Shown in pieces: positions 25,828 to 30,985 of a DNA stretch of 30,985 nucleotides. How positions within the stretch are numbered: position 1 is the stretch's first letter; each line of letters begins with the position of its first letter. The notes below the pieces were generated by a model. That model was not told the origin of the DNA, did not search any database, and saw only the letters and a program-made list of their open reading frames with translations. The position numbers were made by a program, and so were the translations under genes. The stretch comes from CAXOVX01 sp964213345. GTDB lineage: Bacteria > Pseudomonadota > Alphaproteobacteria > Rickettsiales > Midichloriaceae. The stretch spans positions 1 to 30,985 of the forward strand of contig CAXOVX010000026.1 of assembly GCA_964213345.1 (NCBI GenBank), given 5' to 3'.

Positions 25828-26172
25828 ATGACTATAAGTATTGAAGAAGATAGAAGAATTAGTGATAAATATAGTGAATTTACGTGCTTATTATTATATC
25901 TGCATGCAGATTCATACCCGGATTATGGTAGTGATCAAAAAATTATTGAACACTACGTTGAGGTGTTTTGTAAGGAAGATCTAGAGTCTACCATAAAACA
26001 AGGTAGGGAGGTACTAACTCTAGAGCCATTCCCTCATGAGTGGGTAATAAGTACTACAAATACAATTCCTAGCAATATGCCTGGTAGTAGCGATGCAGAG
26101 AAATGCTATAATTGGGTGAAACAGCTGCTGGAGGTACTAGAAGCAGAAGCACGCAAAGCAGGAAAGTTGTAG
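25828..26172 (+). CDS. CdiI-like immunity protein, copy 1
   Basis: The small acidic protein of 114 residues starts 9 bases after the toxin stop, behind a strong AGGAGG ribosome binding site, as expected for an immunity gene translated well with its toxin. SEFTCLLLYLHADSYPDYGS and QKIIEHYVEVFCKEDLESTI resemble the CdiI_2-type CDI immunity family, whose members begin with an LxxLLxxYxHxD-like helix. The end (NWVKQLLEVLEAEARKAGKL) is conserved among the three copies here, whereas residues about 70-95 (VISTTNTIPSNMPGSSDAEK) differ, suggesting a specificity region. It should protect the producer and its kin against the RNase A-like toxin. Function is inferred from context and resemblance. Confidence 0.75.
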   Translation: MTISIEEDRRISDKYSEFTCLLLYLHADSYPDYGSDQKIIEHYVEVFCKEDLESTIKQGREVLTLEPFPHEWVISTTNTIPSNMPGSSDAEKCYNWVKQLLEVLEAEARKAGKL

Positions 26173-26185
26173 TATAGCACTGCAG

Positions 26186-26608
26186 ATGATTCACGAAGTG
26201 GGGAAGCCAATGCCTTCCCCAGGACCGTGTGAGTGTAGACATACTATAAAGAAACATACCGAGAAGGATCAAGAATATCTAGAGAAGAGGATAGGGGATT
26301 TTGCTGAATTGGCAAAACAGCAAGGACGCAATAGTAATGATATCTCGGTAAGTAGCTATCCAGATGTAATCACAGCAGAGGTAGTAACGAAAGAGGTGAT
26401 AAAGAAAAATGTGAAGGAAATTGAAGAGTGGTGGAAAAAAGCCTATCCATATAGCAAACAAGAGTTTAAGGCAACATTTGATAAAGAAATAGGTTATGGG
26501 TTAAGAAAAGGTGCCGATAAACTAGAGCCTAAGACAAAAGCTCAAGTTGTGCTAAAGAAAATGGCTGACGGATCAATTAAAATAATTAGTTCATATCCAA
26601 TAGACTAG
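26186..26608 (+). CDS. Orphan RNase A-like toxin C-terminus (cassette 2)
   Basis: This frame of 140 codons lacks the carrier and starts inside the hairpin-bearing spacer. It has RHTIKKHTEKDQEYLEKRIG (His of the first catalytic motif kept, but Gly-His is Arg-His here), a variant middle (AELAKQQGRNSNDISVSSYP), then a C-terminal half that is base-for-base the same as the main toxin from 25597 onward. It ends ISSYPID and is followed 9 bases later by immunity copy 2. With a weak start and no secretion features it is probably a silent cassette that can be swapped onto the main carrier by recombination, as in Rhs and CDI orphan modules. Independent expression cannot be excluded. Confidence 0.65.
   Translation: MIHEVGKPMPSPGPCECRHTIKKHTEKDQEYLEKRIGDFAELAKQQGRNSNDISVSSYPDVITAEVVTKEVIKKNVKEIEEWWKKAYPYSKQEFKATFDKEIGYGLRKGADKLEPKTKAQVVLKKMADGSIKIISSYPID
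26200..26220. repeat. Cassette-boundary hairpin 1
   Basis: GGGGAAG at 26200-26206 pairs with CTTCCCC at 26214-26220 around a 7-base loop, 28 bases after immunity gene 1. There is no T-run, so it is not a standard intrinsic terminator. The same stem follows immunity copies 2 and 3. Confidence 0.6.
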
Positions 26609-26617
26609 GAGGTTATT

Positions 26618-26962
26618 ATGACTATAAGTATTGAAGAAGATAGAAGAATTAGTGATAAATATAGTGAATTTACGTGCTTATTATTATATCTGCATGCAGA
26701 TTCATACCCGGATTATGGTAGTGATCAAAAAGTTATTGAACACTATGTGGAGTTGTTTTGCAAAGAGGCCCTGGAGTCTACCATAAAACAAGGTAGGGAG
26801 GTACTTGAACTTCAGCCCTTTCCTTGTGAGTGGGTAAGTACAACATGTAATAGATTTCCGTTTGAAAAATTTGAAAACGCAACGACAGAGGGGTACTACA
26901 ACTGGGTGAAGTGGCTGCTGGAGGTACTAGAAGCAGAAGCGCGTAAAGCAGGAAAGTTGTAG
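26618..26962 (+). CDS. CdiI-like immunity protein, copy 2
   Basis: Paralogue of copy 1. The first 38 residues are identical, the first difference is Ile to Val (QKVIEHYVE), and divergence grows after residue 48 (ALESTI, LELQPFPCEW). The variable stretch VSTTCNRFPFEKFENATTEG replaces VISTTNTIPSNMPGSSDAEK of copy 1, then NWVKWLLEVLEAEARKAGKL is shared. Strong AGGAGG ribosome binding site. It presumably neutralises the cassette 2 toxin variant. Confidence 0.75.
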   Translation: MTISIEEDRRISDKYSEFTCLLLYLHADSYPDYGSDQKVIEHYVELFCKEALESTIKQGREVLELQPFPCEWVSTTCNRFPFEKFENATTEGYYNWVKWLLEVLEAEARKAGKL

Positions 26963-26991
26963 TATAGTATTGATGTTGGCATGTATGAAAT

Positions 26992-27013
26992 GGGGAAGTG
27001 AAGTACCTTCCCC
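26992..27013. repeat. Cassette-boundary hairpin 2
   Basis: GGGGAAG at 26992-26998 and CTTCCCC at 27007-27013 with an 8-base loop, 29 bases after immunity copy 2. It is part of a longer conserved tract (TATAGTATTGATGTTGGCAT and on) that also follows copy 3. Confidence 0.6.
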
Positions 27014-27495
27014 AGCTCTGCGGACTTGAACCAAACCCAGAAAAGAAATGTGATCCAAATCCACATGAGCATGGTCCTTTCGCACCAAAAATGAAGACAG
27101 ACGGTGATGCAGAGGAAAAAGCAAGTGATGCTAAGAACGATGATGGTACTAAGGATGTAAAAAATGAGAAAAAAGATGATCATAAGGATGGTGCTAAAGA
27201 TGATATAGATATACCGGATCACCCAAATAAAGATTACTTCGATTTAGCAAAATTAAGTAGTGATGATATAAAATCTATAAATTCGTTAAGTAAACAAATT
27301 AATGAGCACAAATTAAAATTATCAGAATATAAACAAAACCCCGAAAAATATGATAGCAAAGATGTTTTAAAAGAGGCTAAGACTGAAGAAATAAAACGCA
27401 GCATTATAGATGGTAGAATACGACACATAGAATCTGAAATTAAAGCTTTTGAAGGAAAAATTAATGAAATTTTTAATAAAGTTAGGGTAAAATAA
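26998..27495 (+). CDS. Orphan toxin cassette 3: shared linker, different toxin end
   Basis: After a few codons from the hairpin, residues about 9-65 (EPNPEKKCDPNPHEHGPFAP, then KDVKNEKKDDHKDGAKDD) copy the pre-toxin linker of the main toxin almost exactly. The sequence then switches to an unrelated C-terminal domain: IDIPDHPNKDYFDLAKLSSD, INSLSKQINEHKLKLSEYKQ, then KYDSKDVLKEAKTEEIKRSI and IDGRIRHIESEIKAFEGKIN. This helical, charged module resembles C-terminal modules I recall from other polymorphic toxins, but I cannot name the family or its activity. The frame begins at GTG 26998 without a good ribosome binding site and overlaps the hairpin, so it is probably a silent donor cassette. A different small gene follows directly, as expected for a different immunity partner. 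Confidence 0.6.
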   Translation: MKYLPQLCGLEPNPEKKCDPNPHEHGPFAPKMKTDGDAEEKASDAKNDDGTKDVKNEKKDDHKDGAKDDIDIPDHPNKDYFDLAKLSSDDIKSINSLSKQINEHKLKLSEYKQNPEKYDSKDVLKEAKTEEIKRSIIDGRIRHIESEIKAFEGKINEIFNKVRVK

Positions 27496-27496
27496 T

Positions 27497-27784
27497 ATGA
27501 AAATTACAACAAAGGAATTAAAAATATGCATAGATCAAATTTTTAACTATTTAGAAGATATCGGAATGAAAGAATTGAGTTTTAAAAATGATATGTACTG
27601 GTATATACCACGTGATTTTCGTTATGATGTGTATAATACTCCAAAAAGCGAAGATCTAACTATAGGGCAAATATCTTGGGATATTAGTGCATTAAAAAAG
27701 CTTATAGATAAAAATAGCATGCCAACATCATATCATTTAGTTTGGTTATCTGCTGTTTTAAGAACATTAGGAGATGAAATGTAG
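27497..27784 (+). CDS. Putative immunity protein for cassette 3
   Basis: The 95-residue protein starts 1 base after the cassette 3 stop and is unrelated to the CdiI-like copies. The pattern is IDQIFNYLEDIGMKELSFKN, then DMYWYIPRDFRYDVYNTPKS, LTIGQISWDISALKKLIDKN and YHLVWLSAVLRTLGDEM. A strand with YWxIP followed by an Asp/Tyr/Pro turn, GQ(I/L)xxD and a C-terminal helix is familiar from small proteins paired with polymorphic toxins. Assignment rests mostly on position. It carries no export signal. Confidence 0.6.
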   Translation: MKITTKELKICIDQIFNYLEDIGMKELSFKNDMYWYIPRDFRYDVYNTPKSEDLTIGQISWDISALKKLIDKNSMPTSYHLVWLSAVLRTLGDEM

Positions 27785-27963
27785 AGTGGAAAAAAGCCTA
27801 TCCATATAGCAAACAAGAGTTTAAGGCAACATTTGATAAAGAAATAGGTTATGGGTTAAGAAAAGGTGCCGATAAACTAGAGCCTAAGACAAAAGCTCAA
27901 GTTGTGCTAAAGAAAATGGCTGACGGATCAATTAAAATAATTAGTTCATATCCAATAGATTAG
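27784..27963 (+). pseudogene. Truncated RNase A-like toxin C-terminus (cassette 4)
   Basis: From GAG 27784 this reads EWKKAYPYSKQEFKATFDKE, continues as in the main toxin, and ends ISSYPID at the stop 27961-27963. Only the last 59 codons or so remain; one Trp codon is missing from EEWWKK, and the catalytic His part is gone. There is no start codon in frame, and the junction coincides with the stop of the preceding gene. It keeps the 9-base spacing to immunity copy 3. Confidence 0.75.
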
Positions 27964-27972
27964 GAGGTTATT

Positions 27973-28320
27973 ATGACTATAAGTATTGAAGAGTGGGACT
28001 TTTTTAGAGATAAATATGATGATTTTAACTGCTTATTAGGATATCTGCATACATATTCATATCCAGATTATGGTAGTGATCAAAAAATTATTGAACACTA
28101 TGTGGAAGTGTTTTGTAAAGAAGACTTGGAGTCTACCATAAAACAAGGTAGAGAGGTGTTAGCTCTAGAGCCATTCCCCCACGAGTGGGTATACAATGCA
28201 GTAGAATGGAGATCCCTAGACTGTGTCCCTGGTGATACTTTGGAAGAAAAATACTACAACTGGGTGAAGTGGCTGCTGGAGGTACTAGAAGCAGAAGCAC
28301 GTAGAGCAGGGAAGTTGTAG
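27973..28320 (+). CDS. CdiI-like immunity protein, copy 3
   Basis: Paralogue of copies 1 and 2, 115 residues, with the same AGGAGG site. The N-terminus differs (EEWDFFRDKYDDFNCLLGYL, then HTYSYPDYGSDQKIIEHYVE), as does the middle (VYNAVEWRSLDCVPGDTLEE); the flanks QGREVLALEPFPHEW and NWVKWLLEVLEAEARRAGKL are kept. Its own toxin is truncated, so it may be kept to resist toxins of relatives. Confidence 0.72.
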   Translation: MTISIEEWDFFRDKYDDFNCLLGYLHTYSYPDYGSDQKIIEHYVEVFCKEDLESTIKQGREVLALEPFPHEWVYNAVEWRSLDCVPGDTLEEKYYNWVKWLLEVLEAEARRAGKL

Positions 28321-28350
28321 TATAGTATTGATGTTGGCATGTATGAAAAT

Positions 28351-28372
28351 GGGGAAGTGAAGTACCTTCCCC
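28351..28372. repeat. Cassette-boundary hairpin 3
   Basis: GGGGAAG at 28351-28357 and CTTCCCC at 28366-28372, loop of 8 bases, 30 bases after immunity copy 3. The surrounding 50 bases are nearly the same as those around hairpin 2. Confidence 0.6.
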
Positions 28373-28680
28373 ATCTTTCGTTGATCCATTGGTTGATTCT
28401 TTAAATTCAGGTCCTTCCAAAGTCCTTTTCTAAAAGATCCTTCTAAGAGATATTATCCTTTTAATCTAAATTCAAATCCTAATCCCATACATCTAGATAG
28501 GGATCCTATGAAAGTGGGGCCAGCTATTACAACTCCACTTTTTGAATTTAAGCCTGCTGAAATTGAAACCAAGATACCAAATATTGAGTTTCCTCGACCT
28601 AATCCCGCTGATTTTTCATCTCACATCAAAATAGATGATCTTCTTCATCCTGGATACTTTCCCCGTATTTAATTGTTTTA
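28373..28680 (+). pseudogene. Decayed fragment of the toxin carrier region
   Basis: Reading frames here match the Asp-Pro/Pro-rich part of the main toxin (about 24770-25020): DPLVDSLN, then frameshifted DPFNLNSNPNPI-like and DRDPMKVG..FEFKPAEIETKIPN, RPNPADFSSHIKID and PHPGYFP. It contains frameshifts and short insertions relative to the main copy (for example 13 or so codons after the PMKV part). It ends with a stop near 28670. Confidence 0.65.
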
Positions 28681-28805
28681 TTGTGTTATCTGCATGCAGA
28701 TTCATATCCAGATTATGGTAGTGATCGAAAAGTTATTGAACACTACGTTGAGGTGTTTTGCAAGGAAGAAGCCCCAGGAGAGGCTCCCTACCATAAAATC
28801 ACATG
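28681..28805 (+). pseudogene. Decayed fragment of a CdiI-like immunity gene
   Basis: CTGCATGCAGATTCATATCC starts a stretch encoding LHADSYPDYGSDRKVIEHYV and EVFCKEEAP, matching the N-terminal half of the immunity copies, then diverges and stops. No start codon or ribosome binding site. This marks the end of the recognisable array. Confidence 0.65.
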
Positions 28806-28912
28806 AATGTACGATACCCAGCTGAAAAATACAATAAATGCTAGTAGATAGGTCCCATATGGGAATGATTTTAGAGAAATATGTTGTTATATTGGCAATT
28901 TTTGCAATAAAA

Positions 28913-29605
28913 CTATATAAATTTTACTATCCTTTTTACCATAGATACACTTACTTCTCGCTTATATTGTGCACATATCTGATCTATTAGTGTTACTAAG
29001 ACTTTTATGGAATGAAAAGTTTTTACTTTAGCATGGGATGCTATGTACTCTACAATCTCCGGATCCACCTTCAATTGAAGATCTGCAAACTGCTTTTGTA
29101 AAAGTACTTTTATCAGTTCATAGTCCGGATTTTTAATGAGAACTTTGTAAGTAGCATTCATGCGTGATTGCAGATCTTGCATTATATATCGCGGTACACA
29201 CCGCCCCGTCATCAATAACTGCAAATTATTTTCCGCAGCAACATTGATAAGGCTCAAAAGCAACATTTCATCAGCAAAATTTTCGATATCTTCAATGATT
29301 AAGCCATACTTGTCTAGAATCGCATCAACGTTTTTTACGCAGACAGCATCATTTTCTTTCTGCCATATACTTACTAGATGACTCTTTCCACTTCCACTTT
29401 CTCCAACGAGCAATATCCGACCATTTTGCCAAGTACATTTATTTGTGATTACCTTATACGCTTCTAAATTACAGGTACTAACATAAAAATCATGGACATT
29501 ATATGTAGTTTGCAACCTTAGTGGCAAGAGGCCCTGGGGCATTTTCAAATATTTGCAATAACAACAGTTCTGCTTCAGAAAAATGAAATACAAATTTTTA
29601 ATCAC
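28913..29605 (-). CDS. hda: DnaA-related regulator Hda/HdaA
   Basis: Hda proteins consist of the AAA+ domain of DnaA without the DNA-binding domain; with the sliding clamp they stimulate ATP hydrolysis on DnaA and prevent re-initiation. Here Walker A is GESGSGKS (68-75), Walker B is GLIIEDIENF, sensor 1 is LQLLMTGRCVP, and the arginine-finger-like segment is DLQSRMNATY; the lid follows to the C-terminus. There is no domain IV. The frame opens at 29605, but the family start is probably Met22 at 29542 (MPQGLLPLRLQ), which begins like the clamp-binding N-terminus of other Hda proteins. It is 21 bases downstream of infA. Confidence 0.85.
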   Translation of the reverse strand: MIKNLYFIFLKQNCCYCKYLKMPQGLLPLRLQTTYNVHDFYVSTCNLEAYKVITNKCTWQNGRILLVGESGSGKSHLVSIWQKENDAVCVKNVDAILDKYGLIIEDIENFADEMLLLSLINVAAENNLQLLMTGRCVPRYIMQDLQSRMNATYKVLIKNPDYELIKVLLQKQFADLQLKVDPEIVEYIASHAKVKTFHSIKVLVTLIDQICAQYKREVSVSMVKRIVKFI

Positions 29606-29626
29606 TAATCAAAAGCTCATTTTAGC

Positions 29627-29902
29627 CTATACTTCTTGCTCTTTTCCTTCGCTATTATTTGCGGGTACAATTGGTGCATTCGAGGTTTTATGCCTATGAA
29701 TGACTCTTCCCTTACTTAGATCATACAAACTTAGCTCAACCGTTACATCATCACCCACAAGTACCTTAATTCTATTTTTGCGCATCTTTCCCGCGGTATA
29801 TGCAATGATTTGGTGCCCATTTTCTAACACTACTCTAAATGTAGCATTAGGTAGTAGCTCTAATATTTTGCCTTTAAACTCTACTATATCATCTTTTGCC
29901 AT
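29627..29902 (-). CDS. infA: Translation initiation factor IF-1
   Basis: IF-1 binds the A site of the 30S subunit and helps IF-2 and IF-3 in start selection. The S1-like OB fold is clear: KDDIVEFKGKILELLPNATF, RVVLENGHQIIAYTAGKMRK, NRIKVLVGDDVTVELS and YDLSKGRVIHRHK. IF-1 is usually 72 residues; this has 91 because of a C-terminal tail (TSNAPIVPANNSEGKEQEV). It lies between pgsA and hda on the minus strand. Confidence 0.96.
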   Translation of the reverse strand: MAKDDIVEFKGKILELLPNATFRVVLENGHQIIAYTAGKMRKNRIKVLVGDDVTVELSLYDLSKGRVIHRHKTSNAPIVPANNSEGKEQEV

Positions 29903-30192
29903 GTGCGCTAATCCACCTAACCTTATTTATTTTGTCCAACCTGGTATGCTTCATAGCCGTGCATTTTGCAAGACCCCCCATCCATGCACAACACTCCTGC
30001 GCTTGTTGCAATGAACCAGCATGCAGCAAACACTACTTTTATACGTTACCACACCACGATGCGACGTTCAAATCGCCACTCGATGTGGTATAACAAAAGA
30101 AGCATGCAGAGAATACATTTATAGCAAAACATTGATGAAATGTACACAGCAATTGACGTAATCAAAACTATTATATGGAAAAAGCTTTCTAG

Positions 30193-30750
30193 TTAATTGT
30201 TGTTACACGATAGATGATCAAGACTCTTTCTAAAATAAACGTACCCAGAAAACAGTGTTAAAGCAGCAGTAACCCACAGTCCCCAGTAACCTATCTTATC
30301 TGCGTATCTAATATTTGAGCCTTCTTCTCCTAATAATACAAAGCATATAGATACCATTTGCAGCGCAGTTTTAATTTTAGCCACAAAAGAGACGGGAAGT
30401 TGCACCTTAATTTCTGCTAAGTATTCACGCATTCCGGAGACAAATATTTCCCTGCACAGGATTGCTACTGTAGGTGCAATAGGAGCCATTTTTGCATTAA
30501 CAAGCATAAGCAAAGTTGAGGCAACTAACATTTTATCCGCAATAGGATCCAATACTCTGCCCAAATTTGTTTGGGCCTTATATATTCTAGCTAATTGACC
30601 ATCCAAATAATCGGTAATACTGGCAAAAATAAAAATCCCAGCTGCTACATAATATGGACTCTTCTCTCTAAGAAGAAATGACATCACCAATATCGGTATT
30701 AAAACTATACGCAACACCGTAAGTAAATTTGGGATTCCCTTGAGCATCAT
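30193..30750 (-). CDS. pgsA: CDP-diacylglycerol-glycerol-3-phosphate 3-phosphatidyltransferase
   Basis: PgsA makes phosphatidylglycerophosphate, the precursor of phosphatidylglycerol. The CDP-alcohol phosphotransferase motif D-x2-DG-x2-AR-x8-G-x3-D-x3-D is complete: Asp47, Asp50, Gly51, Ala54, Arg55, Gly64, Asp68, Asp72 (in DYLDGQLAR and GRVLDPIADK). The N-terminus PNLLTVLRIVLIPILV is the usual first helix, and four or so membrane segments follow. Length 185 is normal. ATG 30750 is followed directly by a second Met. The 290-base gap to infA shows no gene. Confidence 0.95.
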   Translation of the reverse strand: MMLKGIPNLLTVLRIVLIPILVMSFLLREKSPYYVAAGIFIFASITDYLDGQLARIYKAQTNLGRVLDPIADKMLVASTLLMLVNAKMAPIAPTVAILCREIFVSGMREYLAEIKVQLPVSFVAKIKTALQMVSICFVLLGEEGSNIRYADKIGYWGLWVTAALTLFSGYVYFRKSLDHLSCNNN

Positions 30751-30879
30751 AAATCCTAGCTATTGCCTAAGTTTCGATTATCCTGTCATGGTAACGCTAA
30801 ATAGTAAAATCGTCAAACGGAGTTATTGCATTCGTCAAAATTTTGCGAAGGACATCTTCAGTAAAAGAGTTTCATTATG

Positions 30880-30985
30880 GGGCTGTTGCGAGATGGGATA
30901 AGTTAGTGTATTATTGATGAAAGTGGGCAGGATAAATGGTAGGTGAATGGTATTAAGTCAAATAGTAATGGTGAGTTTGGAAGAG
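30880..30985 (+). mobile_element. IS630-like transposase scrap at the window edge
   Basis: TTAGTGTAT..TATTGATGAAAGTGG resembles the IS630 copy at about 4655-4677 (LVYIDESG, the first catalytic Asp). At the very end GTTTGGAAGAG resembles the inner part of the IS5 inverted repeat at 4904-4926. Upstream 30751-30880 shows no gene. The fragment runs off the window, so its extent is unknown. Confidence 0.4.

Noticed and set aside
26200..28372. CRISPR or integron-like array suggested by regularly repeated hairpins
   Set aside because: There are only three hairpins, spaced by whole genes of unequal length, with no integrase, Cas gene or attC-like core seen.
30040..30090. GTTCAAATC resembling a tRNA T-loop
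   Set aside because: The flanking bases do not form a T-stem, and no acceptor or anticodon stem can be drawn.

Overview
The window most likely comes from an obligate intracellular alphaproteobacterium of the order Rickettsiales. Reasons: strongly AT-rich DNA with loose gene packing; an alphaproteobacterial MipZ-type ATPase and an Hda-type DnaA paralogue; a compact set of core genes (F1-ATPase subunits, PlsY, PgsA, a polyprenyl synthase, IF-1, S6/S18/L9); many decayed IS630, IS5 and IS200/IS605 remnants; and a short palindromic repeat that has invaded a coding region, as Rickettsia palindromic elements do. I cannot name the genus from sequence alone. No tRNA, rRNA or CRISPR array was seen.

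Layout. 1-1863: one apparently intact and two decayed members of a family of unknown proteins. 2122-3990: a small unknown gene, then the ribosomal operon rpsF-rpsR-rplI; S18 has an unusual N-terminal extension of about 80 residues. 4261-6440: a dead IS630 transposase split by a nested IS5-type element with clear terminal repeats and a 3-bp target duplication, then more IS5 debris. 6549-7385: mipZ. 7723-8200: IS200 remnant. 8798-9355: a Sec-exported protein with an RNase A-like toxin domain. 9703-12171: a DUF6765-like protein divergent from a porin. 12236-15849: a P-type cation ATPase, convergent with a YihY/BrkB membrane protein. 15850-16875: repeat and IS scars. 16876-21542 (minus strand): lipoprotein-ispA-atpH-atpA-atpG. 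21812-23275: plsY and an AmpD-like amidase, convergent around a repeat element. 23638-28800: a polymorphic toxin and immunity array. 28913-30750 (minus strand): pgsA, infA and hda. 30751-30985: IS scars.

The standout is 23638-28800. A large protein with a Gly/Tyr/Asn-rich and repeat-bearing carrier ends in a domain that looks like the RNase A-like CdiA-CT toxin and is followed at once by a CdiI-like immunity gene. Downstream lie further cassettes: a second RNase A-like C-terminus with its own immunity gene; a cassette that keeps the same pre-toxin linker but swaps in a different toxin end and a different immunity protein; a truncated toxin end with a third immunity gene; and degraded carrier and immunity fragments. 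Long identical blocks and a conserved GGGGAAG/CTTCCCC hairpin after each intact CdiI-like gene suggest recombination-driven toxin switching. A stand-alone secreted relative of the toxin domain at 8798-9355 has no recognisable immunity partner, so it may act on a host or a neighbouring cell.
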